From contig JAGYKM010000007.1 in NCBI GenBank assembly GCA_018401675.1, forward strand, positions 1 to 54,205: a stretch of 54,205 nucleotides of DNA, read 5' to 3'. Shown piece by piece: positions 1 through 8,681 of the stretch. Every line of letters starts with the position of its first letter. The stretch's first letter is position 1. The notes beneath the pieces were generated by a model, which saw nothing but the letters and a program-made list of their open reading frames with translations, searched no databases and had not been told where the DNA came from. The translations under genes were made by a program, and so were the position numbers. This DNA comes from Alphaproteobacteria bacterium. Its GTDB lineage: Bacteria > Pseudomonadota > Alphaproteobacteria > 16-39-46.

Positions 1-33
1 ATACATTGTTTTTTGAAGTCTATTTTTTATTCG

Positions 34-345
34 TTATTGGTTGATTTTATCCTCTTCATCTACCGTTAACGTTAGTTCACCTAATGCCAGTTTATAGATA
101 TTATAAAATCCAGCTATACACCCCAGCAAAAAACAAGATACGATCCCCCAAGGCTTGATTGCAAAAAAACTATCCAACAAAAGCCCCATAATAATCCCCG
201 CAAAGATAGCTGAAACAAATTCAATTCCCATCCGAGCCACCCCATTCTTCCAAGAATGTCCTGGAGAATCAGCCATGGTTGCCTTTTTCTGATTGTGAAT
301 CTCTTCTCTAAGCAGTGAGATTTGAGCCTCAAGATCTTGTTCCAT
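34..345 (-). CDS. atpI: ATP synthase accessory protein AtpI
   Basis: 103-residue protein of the AtpI/AtpZ family, which helps assemble the membrane rotor ring of F0F1-ATP synthase. An N-terminal hydrophilic, partly coiled-coil stretch (residues 1-30) is followed by two predicted membrane segments (about 42-60 and 66-85). The second contains the family-typical GCIAGFYNIYKLA pattern, and the tail is short and acidic. In alphaproteobacteria atpI heads the F0 operon, so atpB would be expected just beyond the left edge of the window on the same strand. The upstream DsbA-like gene ends only 26 bases before this start, so both may share a transcript. Family assignment is fairly secure from length, topology and the second membrane segment. 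Confidence 0.85.
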   Translation of the reverse strand: MEQDLEAQISLLREEIHNQKKATMADSPGHSWKNGVARMGIEFVSAIFAGIIMGLLLDSFFAIKPWGIVSCFLLGCIAGFYNIYKLALGELTLTVDEEDKINQ

Positions 346-371
346 GAAAAAACCATCCCCTCTCTTCTATT

Positions 372-1043
372 TTACTTGGCTGTCTTTTTCTCTAACTCTT
401 CTTTTATGAGGTTTTCAAAGGCCTCAAAAGAGAGCGCTCCTTCAATAACTTTCCCATTAACCATAAAAGCAGGCGTCTTGTTAATCCCAAATTCTTTATG
501 AGCTTTGAGACAATTTTCGAGCATTGTTTTTAAGAACTCTTTGTTTTTTAATGTGTTTTTCATAGCTTGCACGCTTATGCCTGCTTTTAAAACAAGGGCT
601 TCTAATTTTTCAAAAGGATTTTTTGAAAAAAGCCATTCTTTTTGCTTCGAAAAAATAAGATCGGCCATCCTTGGATAAGACTTCAACCCACTAGCCATGG
701 CTAGCTGAACGGCCCTTAAGGCTATGGCATCCATGGGAAAAGGAACCATCACATATCCCACAAGGCCCGATGCTATATAGGGTTCATATAGTCTCTTGTA
801 TACATTCTCATGAAATTGAGCACAATGAAGACACGTGAAAGAAGAAAATTCCACTACAATCACCGGGGCCTCTGGCTGCCCAATCATCACTTCATCTTTG
901 GAAGGCACATATGGCTTAAGTACCTTCTGAGGCCCCTGAGCCCACGCAGATCCAAGAATAAGCCCACAATAAACAAAAAATACCAAGGCGCTACGGCATA
1001 GGCGAATATTCCTATATGTCCTATGTCCTTGTTTATTGACCAT
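372..1043 (-). CDS. DsbA-family periplasmic thiol oxidoreductase
   Basis: 223 residues with a basic N-terminus and a hydrophobic signal segment ending near SAWAQ (about residues 18-36), then a thioredoxin-fold domain. The redox motif CLHC lies in SSFTCLHCAQFHENVY, as in the DsbA/Com1-like proteins of alphaproteobacteria. The cis-proline loop is seen in INKTPAFMVNG, followed by the C-terminal family pattern GALSFEAFENLI. It should oxidise or isomerise disulfides in exported proteins. In many alphaproteobacteria this gene sits beside DUF721 and mutY; here those lie 6 kb away, so the cluster has been split. The stop lies 26 bases upstream of atpI. Confidence 0.88.
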   Translation of the reverse strand: MVNKQGHRTYRNIRLCRSALVFFVYCGLILGSAWAQGPQKVLKPYVPSKDEVMIGQPEAPVIVVEFSSFTCLHCAQFHENVYKRLYEPYIASGLVGYVMVPFPMDAIALRAVQLAMASGLKSYPRMADLIFSKQKEWLFSKNPFEKLEALVLKAGISVQAMKNTLKNKEFLKTMLENCLKAHKEFGINKTPAFMVNGKVIEGALSFEAFENLIKEELEKKTAK

Positions 1044-1357
1044 GAGCTCCCCAGTCTCGGCTGTCCTCGTTTAAGTGTTTCTTGTATCTCACCTCGTATC
1101 GATGATTTAACCTACACGTATTACAAGAAAAACTCAAGAGCTGGGCTGTACCTTGTCACAAGAGGTCATCTTATTAGAGGTCGCGAGCGGAACCGTATTA
1201 TCGACCCTATCCTGATTATATTTACGACCTCAGATAGCCTCCTTGTCAAAGACCTTGGACGAATTTTAACGCATGTGTCTCAAATACTGAGTAGATTCTG
1301 ACGCAAAATATTTTCAAAAATCATCGATTAAGCAGAACATATCCGCTAAAAAGAGTA
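1044..1357. other. intergenic stretch, no gene seen
   Basis: About 310 bases between two minus-strand genes. A 92-codon open frame on the plus strand (1023-1301) runs through it, but it overlaps the DsbA-like start, has no clear ribosome binding site and resembles nothing I know. I see no hairpin plus T-tract and no strong promoter. Confidence 0.4.
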
Positions 1358-2125
1358 TCAAATACGAAACGTAAAACCCCTGGCTTGCGCCATGTGATGG
1401 CGCAAGATCAGTATGTCGAAGCGATATGCGGAGAAATCATATCTTTTCGGCGCTAACACCCGTGGGTACAGATGGCCTGCATATCTAGCAGTTTCTGCTT
1501 CAACAAGTTCATCATGGATATTATCAGTCAGTTGAAGCTCTTTCCACCCCCCTAAATTGAAAAAAAGCCCCATAGGTTGTTTCTGTTCGTCCCAGTCCAG
1601 CATGATAGGCTCGTAATGGCCGGCCGGGCCTACGAGGTTTTTTTCTATCAAGAATCTCGGCGCGAGCCACATTTCAAGCTTATCTTTGTTTTCAGGATTA
1701 TACGCTTTGCGATACCCTGTCGATATGCTCAAGTAACGACCGGCATCACCACATCTTGATAAATCAAAGCTAGAATCAAAGGGATTTTCTAAAGAAGCTA
1801 TGGGCAGCTCAACTTTCCCGTCGTCATTGCCCTCATTTGGGCGATAGACCAAAACTCCATTTAAAAACCGTTGATAAATGGCTTCGTAGGCCGAAGCTTC
1901 CTTTGGAAGAAACAACTTGGTTAGGCTCAACATAGGCAGTGCCCCTTCAACCTTTTCTAGACCTTTCAGATCATTTCTTCTTTCAGTCTCCTCTCTTCCG
2001 CTTTGTTGTCTTAGCCTTCTGGGGTCATCCTGCCTCTCTCCTGTATCTTCCATTCCCATAACCATGGTTGACTTCACCGTCAAAACCATAGCGACCCTAA
2101 AGGCCATCTGGATTATTCTATTCAT
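1358..2125 (-). CDS. secreted protein of unknown function
   Basis: 255 residues that I cannot assign to a named family. The N-terminus is a plausible signal peptide (basic start, hydrophobic run to about residue 24), followed by a charged, disordered linker rich in R, E, D and Q (25-60). The rest is a compact, aromatic-rich domain with blocks such as FLNGVLVYRPN, DLSRCGDAGRYLSISTGYR and LEMWLAPRFLIEKNL. There are no predicted internal membrane segments and no catalytic signature I recognise. Signal peptide plus compact domain suggests an exported protein, possibly host-directed, but that is inference. Flanking genes do not suggest a pathway. Confidence 0.7.
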   Translation of the reverse strand: MNRIIQMAFRVAMVLTVKSTMVMGMEDTGERQDDPRRLRQQSGREETERRNDLKGLEKVEGALPMLSLTKLFLPKEASAYEAIYQRFLNGVLVYRPNEGNDDGKVELPIASLENPFDSSFDLSRCGDAGRYLSISTGYRKAYNPENKDKLEMWLAPRFLIEKNLVGPAGHYEPIMLDWDEQKQPMGLFFNLGGWKELQLTDNIHDELVEAETARYAGHLYPRVLAPKRYDFSAYRFDILILRHHMAQARGFTFRI

Positions 2126-2163
2126 AATTTGTCCCTATATCTATTACTGACCAAATCAGACAT

Positions 2164-2358
2164 CTATCTTTCTTGTCTTTCTTGTCTTTCTTGTTTTTGA
2201 ACTTCCTTAACTCTTATATCTATCCCAAGTCTGGGCCTATCTTGACGCACCATGCACGGACGAAGTAAAAATTGCCATCCTTTACTCTTCTCGTGTGGGA
2301 TGCATAAGCCAGCCAAACGGGCATGAATCATACAGCCTCCATACACCCATCTTGCCAC
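2164..2358 (-). CDS. doubtful small Cys/His-containing ORF
   Basis: A 64-codon frame from a GTG, lying just after the MFS gene on the same strand. The open frame extends upstream to about 2415 without a usual start codon and there carries CESLCRKCHKDTC, a possible zinc-binding pattern. The C-terminus KQERQERQER is encoded by a 9-base tandem repeat. It could be the 3' remnant of a small zinc-ribbon gene whose start was lost, or chance. Confidence 0.2.
   Translation of the reverse strand: MARWVYGGCMIHARLAGLCIPHEKSKGWQFLLRPCMVRQDRPRLGIDIRVKEVQKQERQERQER
2167..2193. repeat. 9-base tandem repeat, three copies
   Basis: Three perfect head-to-tail copies of TCTTTCTTG. They lie in the gap between the unknown secreted protein gene and the small Cys-rich frame. 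Such a tract can expand or contract by replication slippage; because the unit is a multiple of three, changes would not shift a frame. Confidence 0.85.
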
Positions 2359-2417
2359 GTTTTCGGGACAAGTATCTTTATGGCATTTACGACAAAGAGA
2401 CTCACAGGACTTGATCT

Positions 2418-3731
2418 TTAATCCTTAGGGTAGGATTCCTTCATAAAAAAAGTAGTTATAAAGGCCAAACCTATGGCCGCAGTAATGGCAGACAAGCCAA
2501 GAACATAGTTCTCAGTGGTATAACGAGCGATCCCATGCTCAGTAACTCCATTCCAATTAAGGCCCATTAGGTTCCCTATAAGGGGTTGAAAAACCACCCC
2601 GCTTGCCATAGCACACGTATTGATAACGCCTGTGGCGGTAGCACTAACTGAATAAGGAACTGTGTCAGTAGCCACAGCAAAATTCATTAATTTACCACCC
2701 ACACAAAAACCCAAAGAAAATAGCAGTAACGAAACCACAGTGACAGAATATTCCGGACCATAGAGCACTGCACAAAATAATAGAAGACTCCCAGCCGCCG
2801 CAATCATCATGGGAATTTTACGGCTTTGCAATCTTTCGGAAACAAATCCAAAAAAGGGCCCACCAAAAGCCACACCGATATAGATAGTGGAGGTAATTGC
2901 CGCTGCTGCTGGCCGCTCTAATCCATAGGCACGCATGATATAAGTAGTCCCCCACAAATCGGAAAAGGAGGATAATACCGCATAGAAAGTAAATCCATAA
3001 AAAGAAGCAAGGAGAATCTGCTTATTGGTCAAAACCAGACGAAGTCCGGACCACAAACTGATTTTTTCCACCGCACGGGAGTTACTTAAAGGACACGCCC
3101 GGTCTCTTATTACGCCCCATAATATGCCACCCAAAACAAGCCCAACCATAGCAATCACCATGAGGCTCTGCCTCCATCCTAAGGATTGATTCAAAAAAGC
3201 TAAAGGTGCCCCAGCATTAATTGCCCCTAGAGTCCCCATCATCATGGTAAAGCCCAAGAATATGCCGAACTGTTTCCGAGGAAACCATAGAGTAATGAGC
3301 TTGATGCAGCTCAAGAAAACACCAGCAGACCCACATCCCATCAGAAGTCGACCTAATTTGACCTCTATCAAGGTGTCCGCAGAAGCAAATTGAAGGGTAC
3401 CTAGAGCACAAATAAGCGCAGAAACACTCAAAACACGCCTTAATCCTATTTTATCAATAAGGACCCCTATAGGGATTTGGAGAGCAGCATAGGCCATATA
3501 GTAAAAGGAAACTAAAATTCCTAAATCTGTCGCATCTATCTTAAACGCTTGCATCAATTGCTGCGCCAAAACCGTTGGAGATGCCCTTAAAAAGAATTGA
3601 TACCCATAGAGGAGAGTCGCTGAGAACCACATAAGATAAGGAAAAACAACCCTAACACTAGGAGCAATTGTTGTCTTTTCTGCCATATTACCTGTTTCAT
3701 CCATATATGCGGGGTTTCCTTTTCTTACCAT
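2418..3731 (-). CDS. major facilitator superfamily transporter
   Basis: 437 residues with about 12 hydrophobic segments, the size and topology of an MFS permease. The region after the second segment, GVLIDKIGLRRVLSVSALI, corresponds to the conserved MFS loop 2-3 motif, and FVSERLQSRKIPMMI to its repeat in the second half. The opening (PYLMWFSATLLYGYQFFLRASP) resembles MFS proteins common in Rickettsiales, Holosporales, Coxiella and Legionella, usually assigned to organic solute import. The substrate cannot be read from sequence. Met10 or Met16 may be the true start, because the first 15 residues are polar and not family-like. It may serve metabolite uptake from a host. Confidence 0.85.
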   Translation of the reverse strand: MVRKGNPAYMDETGNMAEKTTIAPSVRVVFPYLMWFSATLLYGYQFFLRASPTVLAQQLMQAFKIDATDLGILVSFYYMAYAALQIPIGVLIDKIGLRRVLSVSALICALGTLQFASADTLIEVKLGRLLMGCGSAGVFLSCIKLITLWFPRKQFGIFLGFTMMMGTLGAINAGAPLAFLNQSLGWRQSLMVIAMVGLVLGGILWGVIRDRACPLSNSRAVEKISLWSGLRLVLTNKQILLASFYGFTFYAVLSSFSDLWGTTYIMRAYGLERPAAAAITSTIYIGVAFGGPFFGFVSERLQSRKIPMMIAAAGSLLLFCAVLYGPEYSVTVVSLLLFSLGFCVGGKLMNFAVATDTVPYSVSATATGVINTCAMASGVVFQPLIGNLMGLNWNGVTEHGIARYTTENYVLGLSAITAAIGLAFITTFFMKESYPKD

Positions 3732-3752
3732 AAGTTTTCTTTCTCTTTAGAT

Positions 3753-3932
3753 TTATAAAATAGCTGGCAAACATACCCCTAATCGATCGTCATTGTCAAA
3801 TCCGTCTTTCCCACCTGGAATTCTAATAAAAATACCGTTTAGCCGTGGCACCTCTAACCATCTAAAATTGTTGGCCAAACGATAGGACTCTTTGACCAAA
3901 AAATGTGGTTTGTAGATTTTTCTACTGATCAA
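3753..3932 (-). CDS. possible 59-residue small protein or gene remnant
   Basis: A frame from a TTG immediately after a stop, ending 21 bases upstream of the MFS start on the same strand. The translation is evenly mixed and coding-like, including WLEVPRLNGIFIRIPGGKDG, but I do not recognise it. No good ribosome binding site precedes the TTG. It may be a fragment of a longer lost gene. Confidence 0.2.
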   Translation of the reverse strand: MISRKIYKPHFLVKESYRLANNFRWLEVPRLNGIFIRIPGGKDGFDNDDRLGVCLPAIL

Positions 3933-3970
3933 TTATGCGTAAAGTATCATAATTATTGAAAAGAGGCGCC

Positions 3971-4942
3971 TTAGGTTGGTTTTTTAAAGCCCCGATCTTT
4001 ATGAGGGCATTCTCCCTTAATAATTAAACTGATGGGGTCTTGGTGAATTAGAATTTCTGCGTGAGGAAATTTTTCTTGGATACTTTTCTCCACCTCGTCT
4101 GTAATTTCATGGGCTTCAATAAGAGGGAGGTGGTCAGGCAGCTCGAGGTGGAATTGGATAAAATCTTTTTTACCAGAAGATCGTGTCCGTAGTTCATGAA
4201 AGCCTAAAACTCTCTTATGAGACGAAATCAATCCCTTTATAATGGCTCTCTTTTCCTCACGAAACTCTCGATCCATTAATATAGCTACAGATTTTTTAAA
4301 TAATTTCCACGTAGAAAACAAAATATATCCCGCAATGGCAAAAGCAAAGAGAGGATCCAGGAAGTCAGTGTGCAACCATTTACCTAAAACAAGAGAGGCT
4401 ATGACGCCAGCACCAAGAAGCAAATCCATAACGTAATGGAGATAGTCCACAGAAACGAGTGTGGATTTTGTGATGCCTATCACATGTCTTTGGAACGTAA
4501 GAAATAAAGCAGTCAGACCCATGGAAATACTGACCGCCCAAATACCAACGCCCACATCCAGAATTGGTTCTGGATGATAGAGACGATGCAGCGCTGAGAT
4601 AATTAAGAATATTGCCGAACCAGCAATAAAAGCTGCCTGGCCTAAGACGGCCAAAGATTCAACTTTGCCGTGACCGAACCGATAATGAGCACAAGCAGGC
4701 CGAGCAGCTGTCCGGGCAGCAAAAAAGTTCGCAACTGATATCCCAGAGTCCAAGATAGAATCTAACAGGGTGGAAAAAAGAGCTAAAGAGTCGGAAATAA
4801 TATAAGCGTATAATTTCAGACTGACCAACCCAAGAGCAAACACTACAGAACACATGAGAGTGAACTGAATAAGACCATCAGGGGAAGAAAATTTCACAAG
4901 AATCCATGACGTGGGTTTTGAGGTATTTTGTGCCTTAGGCAT
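3971..4942 (-). CDS. cation diffusion facilitator (FieF/CzcD-type metal exporter)
   Basis: 323 residues, the usual length for a CDF antiporter that exports Zn2+, Fe2+ or similar ions in exchange for protons. The metal site is visible: DSILDSG in the second membrane segment (two Asp) and DYLHYVMDLLLG in the fifth (His and Asp), matching the DxxxD and HxxxD sites of E. coli FieF. YRFGHGKVESLAVL is the conserved cytosolic loop. The cytoplasmic C-terminal domain is present (about 210-300), with the FieF-like MDREFREEKR and HELRTRSSGKKDFIQFHLEL. Two His near the C-terminus (CPHKD and IHQDP) could add metal binding. It looks intact. Confidence 0.9.
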   Translation of the reverse strand: MPKAQNTSKPTSWILVKFSSPDGLIQFTLMCSVVFALGLVSLKLYAYIISDSLALFSTLLDSILDSGISVANFFAARTAARPACAHYRFGHGKVESLAVLGQAAFIAGSAIFLIISALHRLYHPEPILDVGVGIWAVSISMGLTALFLTFQRHVIGITKSTLVSVDYLHYVMDLLLGAGVIASLVLGKWLHTDFLDPLFAFAIAGYILFSTWKLFKKSVAILMDREFREEKRAIIKGLISSHKRVLGFHELRTRSSGKKDFIQFHLELPDHLPLIEAHEITDEVEKSIQEKFPHAEILIHQDPISLIIKGECPHKDRGFKKPT

Positions 4943-5151
4943 CTTCTTTTTCCTTCCCTTTAAGTTTAAGAAACGGCATACTCACCTTGATACTACAGAA
5001 ACAGATCTTCTGAAAGATATAAATCGCCTCCCTGCTTTGGGGAACTGGTCGTGAATGCTCTCTTTTTCAATACGGAGATACATGATTTAGGTATATGTTG
5101 AGAAGATCCGTATCTTTATACTAATTTTAATAGACGAAAAGGTACATAATT

Positions 5152-5625
5152 ATGACTTATAAGCGCATAGCTCTTGCCAGCGTCCTCCTTTGTATGGCTC
5201 TTACGGGTTGCGAAAGAGACGGCTCAAAACAAACTATTGGAACTCTCCTAGGGGGTGCGGGAGGTGCGGCTATTGGCTCCCAATTTGGAAAAGGAAACGG
5301 TCAATTAGTAGGCGTCGCCGCCGGCGCTTTACTAGGCGCATTCATCGGCAACCAAGTCGGCTCTTCGCTTGACAAGGCTGATCAAATGTATGCAAACAAA
5401 TCCGCCCAACAGGCTTTTGAAAATGGACGATCAGGGAACTCAAGTTCTTGGAGAAATCCGGATTCAGGAAACTCCGGAACGATTACCCCCACCCGCACTT
5501 ACCAGCAAAATGGGTCATACTGTCGAGAGTATACACAAACAGTAGTAGTAGGAGGCAAGAAGCAAGACGCCTACGGAACCGCTTGCCGTCAACCAGATGG
5601 GACTTGGCAAATAGTTTCTTCCTAA
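5152..5625 (+). CDS. glycine-zipper 2TM lipoprotein (17 kDa surface antigen type)
   Basis: 157 residues. The signal peptide ends in the lipobox ALTGC, so Cys20 should be lipidated and the protein anchored in the outer membrane. Residues 26-75 are a glycine-zipper pair (GTLLGGAGGAAIGSQFG and GAALLGAFIGNQVG-like blocks). A polar linker follows, then a C-terminal domain with two Cys (GSYCREY and GTACRQPDG) and the ending TWQIVSS. This arrangement is the rickettsial 17-kDa common antigen family, widespread in alphaproteobacteria. Its role is structural or unknown. AAAAGG a few bases upstream of the ATG is an acceptable ribosome binding site. A terminator-like hairpin follows, so it is probably monocistronic. 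Confidence 0.9.
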   Translation: MTYKRIALASVLLCMALTGCERDGSKQTIGTLLGGAGGAAIGSQFGKGNGQLVGVAAGALLGAFIGNQVGSSLDKADQMYANKSAQQAFENGRSGNSSSWRNPDSGNSGTITPTRTYQQNGSYCREYTQTVVVGGKKQDAYGTACRQPDGTWQIVSS

Positions 5626-5664
5626 AAACTGGCCAAAAATCCTTAAGTTGACTTTTATAAGTTA

Positions 5665-5704
5665 ATGCTCTCCATTGGACATAAATATATCTAATGGAGA
5701 GTAT
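5665..5704 (+). terminator. hairpin terminator after the lipoprotein gene
   Basis: A 12-base-pair stem (ATGCTCTCCATT pairs with AATGGAGAGTAT, with one G-T pair) around a 16-base AT-rich loop, followed by a T-rich TTTATCTTT. It lies 40 bases after the lipoprotein stop and before dnaJ/cbpA, so it probably separates the two transcripts. Confidence 0.6.
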
Positions 5705-5799
5705 TTTATCTTTGGGTTTCAAGGCGCTATTAGGAGTTTCGACTATAATCTTTTTATTTACTTAAATATTAGGTACTATAGACATTATAAAAACAACTT

Positions 5800-6876
5800 G
5801 TGAAAAGCATGCTCATGACTGATCCCTACCAAGTTCTCGGTGTAGAAAAAACAGCGCCCATGGATAAGATTAAGAAGTCCTACCGGGCTCTTGCGAAAAA
5901 GTATCACCCCGATTTGAATCCTAACGCTCCTGAAATCGAAAAGAAGTTTAAAGAAATTACGGCGGCTTATGATTTGTTGTCGGATCCTGAGAAAAGAAAG
6001 AAATATGATGCTGGATTGATTGACAATCAAGGCAATGAGAGAGCGCCTAGAGACTTCTACAGTGAAAGAGGATCTTTTAATCAAGATCCTTATGGTGCAA
6101 GTGCCTCGGGCTATGACTTTTCGAGTATTTTTCAAAACGAAGATCTTTTTTCCCAAATGTTCAATCAAGGTGGCGATCCTCGAAGATCCCAACCCTACGC
6201 TGAGCGCGGCCGTGATCTTTCTTTCGTTCTACGCATTGGGTTCTTAGAAGCAGCCTTAGGAGCAAAAAGAAAAATCTCCCTCTCTGACGGAAAATCTTTG
6301 AGTGTTTCCGTCCCTGCAGGGATTGAAGAGGGAAAAAAACTCCGATTACGAGGCCAAGGAATGAAAGGCACCCATGGTGCGTCAGCTGGCGATGTCCATA
6401 TTGAAGTTCATGTAGAGCCTCATGCTTATTTTACACGCAAAGGCTCTAATATTTATATTGACGTTCCTATTAGCATTAAAGAAGCCGTAGAAGGGGCTAA
6501 AATCCGTATCCCCACCATCCATGGACCGGTCATGATCACCGCCCCTGCGGGGACACAGACCGGACAAAAACTTCGATTAAAGGGTAAAGGAATTACACCA
6601 GCAGAAGGCAAAACTCCTGGAGACCTTTATGCAACCTTTAAGATTATGCTGACAAACCCTGATGATGGTGAGCTTAAGAAGTTTCTAGAATCATGGACCG
6701 AGTCCCCCTCCCCTAATGAAGCCCTTTCACTTTTCCTAAAAGATTATCCTTCTTTCTCCTTAGGCAACTATAGATTTCCCTTAACGACAAGAGCGCTGCG
6801 CGCAACCTCTCGTCTTCAATCTGATTTAATAGAGGCTCTATCAAAGGGTATTTTTGGGGTAAAGACTCCCCAGTGA
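5800..6876 (+). CDS. DnaJ-like co-chaperone (CbpA type, no zinc finger)
   Basis: 358 residues. The J domain occupies about residues 6-72 (DPYQVLGVEKTAP, the HPD triad in KKYHPDLNP, then DPEKRKKYDAG), followed by a linker rich in G, S, F and N. Two C-terminal beta-sandwich domains follow (AALGAKRKISLSDG and EAVEGAKIRIPTIHGP). The cysteine zinc finger of DnaJ is absent, as in CbpA. It should stimulate DnaK ATPase. ATGs at 5809 and 5815 are more natural starts than the GTG at 5800, as the J domain begins right after the second. The last ~50 residues exceed the E. coli CbpA length, and their codons overlap the 3' end of the opposing DUF721 gene by 164 bases. Confidence 0.88.
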   Translation: MKSMLMTDPYQVLGVEKTAPMDKIKKSYRALAKKYHPDLNPNAPEIEKKFKEITAAYDLLSDPEKRKKYDAGLIDNQGNERAPRDFYSERGSFNQDPYGASASGYDFSSIFQNEDLFSQMFNQGGDPRRSQPYAERGRDLSFVLRIGFLEAALGAKRKISLSDGKSLSVSVPAGIEEGKKLRLRGQGMKGTHGASAGDVHIEVHVEPHAYFTRKGSNIYIDVPISIKEAVEGAKIRIPTIHGPVMITAPAGTQTGQKLRLKGKGITPAEGKTPGDLYATFKIMLTNPDDGELKKFLESWTESPSPNEALSLFLKDYPSFSLGNYRFPLTTRALRATSRLQSDLIEALSKGIFGVKTPQ

Positions 6877-7288
6877 GCGGAGGAGTCAGGTGGTCTGACG
6901 CTTCTGTTTTGTTTTTATGAGCCATCCCTCTCATGGAATGGTGCTTTAATAGGAGGCGTTTTATATATTCAACCCCAAAGTAGCTATTTATTTTTTCAAT
7001 AATCTGCTGGCTGCAATGGGTAATTTCCGGTGCCATAGCACTTGAAACCCATAGGGTGAGAACATCACCTTTTCCATAAGCTTTTCCAGATACTTTGCAA
7101 GGTATAGTCAAAGAAGCTATATGAGATCCCACAATTTGTTCCCACTCTAATACAAGACGAGATTCTTGAAACCCTAAGGAACGATAAAAGGAATGAGTAA
7201 TGGCAGATATGGAACTAGCCAGCAAAGGCGTTGGGGAAAAGGATCCCCGACCTCGTTTCCAAACAGTTTTCTTTTTAGATGCCGACAT
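6713..7288 (-). CDS. DUF721 protein (DciA-like)
   Basis: 191 residues of the DUF721 family, whose actinobacterial and proteobacterial member DciA loads the replicative helicase. The core is seen at 46-112: LVLEWEQIVGSHIASLTIPCK, then DVLTLWVSSAMAPEITH. The family-typical short C-terminal helix EDERLRAALLSL is at 158-169. Those residues lie inside the stretch shared with the end of the convergent dnaJ-like gene, so the overlap is not an annotation artefact on this side. A divergent mutY follows after about 220 bases, the usual alphaproteobacterial arrangement. The helicase-loading role is inferred from the family. Confidence 0.8.
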   Translation of the reverse strand: MSASKKKTVWKRGRGSFSPTPLLASSISAITHSFYRSLGFQESRLVLEWEQIVGSHIASLTIPCKVSGKAYGKGDVLTLWVSSAMAPEITHCSQQIIEKINSYFGVEYIKRLLLKHHSMRGMAHKNKTEASDHLTPPLTGESLPQKYPLIEPLLNQIEDERLRAALLSLREIYSCLRRKKDNLLGKVKGLH

Positions 7289-7509
7289 TGAGGTCCCTTT
7301 TTAAACTTACCCAAATCACCAACAGCTTTTTATGTATGGGTGATGTTTATCTCTTGTACTATATCCTTCCCTTAATTCCCACGCAAGAAAGGTTGTCATC
7401 AGGGTTAACTACGCCCTATTGATCTTCTAAGCTATCCTATCGTAGGGTTTTTGTAGGAGCAATATCCTATTTTGCCTTTACTATAGTAACCTCAACAAAA
7501 CGATATCTC

Positions 7510-8628
7510 ATGTCTGTGCCTCTCCATACTCTTTTGTCTATTCCCCCTCTAGAAGACGCTTCAAGAGACCCACTCTTGGTAAGTAGCCACGTACTCGAGT
7601 GGTATGGTATCCATCGCAGAATTTTACCTTGGCGAGCCTCTAAAGCCCAAATACCCAATCCTTACCATGTGTGGCTTTCTGAAATGATGTTGCAACAAAC
7701 CACCGTACCCACTGTCATTCCTTATTTTCATAGATTTATTGATAAATGGCCCAGTTTTGAGGCATTGGCAACAGCTTCTCTCGATGATATTCTGCATGGA
7801 TGGCAAGGTTTGGGTTATTACAGCCGCGCGAAGAATTTGTATAAGACGGCTCAACTCATCCACACCCAATTCAACAACCATTTGCCCTCAGACGTTACCT
7901 TATTAGAAACCCTTCCGGGGATCGGCCCTTATACCGCAGGCGCGATTGCAGCCATCGCTTTTAATAAAAGCGCTGTGCCCATTGATGGCAATATTATTCG
8001 TCTCTTATCACGCCTCTACGCCGTTAAAGACCCCTTGCCGTCTTGCTTACCTCTTATAAAAAAGCTTGCGACCAAACACACTCCTAAAAACAACTGCGGT
8101 GACTACGTTCAAGGATTGATGGACCTGGGGTCTCTGATTTGCCGCCCACGGTCTCCCACCTGCCCGCTATGTCCTCTAAAAAACCTATGTATAGCTTACC
8201 AAGAAGGAAATCCTGACGCCTATCCTAAAAGACTGGAAAAACCACCCAAGCCCACGCGTAAACTAAATGCTTACTGGATAGAAAATGGGGAAGGATCGAT
8301 TCTGCTTGAAAAAAGACCTCTCAAAGGACTTCTGGGGGGAATGATTTTAACCCCTACCTCTTGTTGGGACAATTCAAATACTCATTCACCCGAGCTGTCT
8401 TGTCTTCTAAAAGCCTGTACCCTTACCCTACAACCTAGGCCGGTAACTCATGTCTTTACCCATTTCACCCTCGTGGTTGATGTCTATGGCTCAAGCTATC
8501 CTTTAGAGTCTTCAAATTCAATAGGGCCCCATTCTACCTACTTTTGGTGTCCTCCAAGCTCATTTAAGCATCAAGCATTTCCAAGTCTTATGAAAAAGAT
8601 TATCTCTTCTTTGCAAAAAACCATCTGA
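7510..8628 (+). CDS. mutY: A/G-specific adenine DNA glycosylase MutY
   Basis: 372 residues. MutY removes adenine mispaired with 8-oxoguanine. Visible elements are LPWRASKAQIPNPYHVWLSEM with the active-site Glu region, LQQTTVPTVIPYF, the helix-hairpin-helix ETLPGIGPYTAGAIAAIAF, and VPIDGNIIRLLSR containing the catalytic Asp. The 4Fe-4S ligands are all present in CRPRSPTCPLCPLKNLC. The NUDIX-like C-terminal domain follows (KRPLKGLLGGMILTP). The extra ~25 N-terminal residues are slightly longer than usual. It diverges from the DUF721 gene. It appears intact, unlike many genes in this window. Confidence 0.95.
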   Translation: MSVPLHTLLSIPPLEDASRDPLLVSSHVLEWYGIHRRILPWRASKAQIPNPYHVWLSEMMLQQTTVPTVIPYFHRFIDKWPSFEALATASLDDILHGWQGLGYYSRAKNLYKTAQLIHTQFNNHLPSDVTLLETLPGIGPYTAGAIAAIAFNKSAVPIDGNIIRLLSRLYAVKDPLPSCLPLIKKLATKHTPKNNCGDYVQGLMDLGSLICRPRSPTCPLCPLKNLCIAYQEGNPDAYPKRLEKPPKPTRKLNAYWIENGEGSILLEKRPLKGLLGGMILTPTSCWDNSNTHSPELSCLLKACTLTLQPRPVTHVFTHFTLVVDVYGSSYPLESSNSIGPHSTYFWCPPSSFKHQAFPSLMKKIISSLQKTI

Positions 8629-8681
8629 ATTCATTCTAAATATTTTATTCAGAATGTAACGTATAGAAAGGTAAGTACACT

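Noticed and set aside
1023..1301. 92-codon plus-strand frame over the DsbA-like start
   Set aside because: No ribosome binding site, overlaps a secure gene, no recognisable motif.
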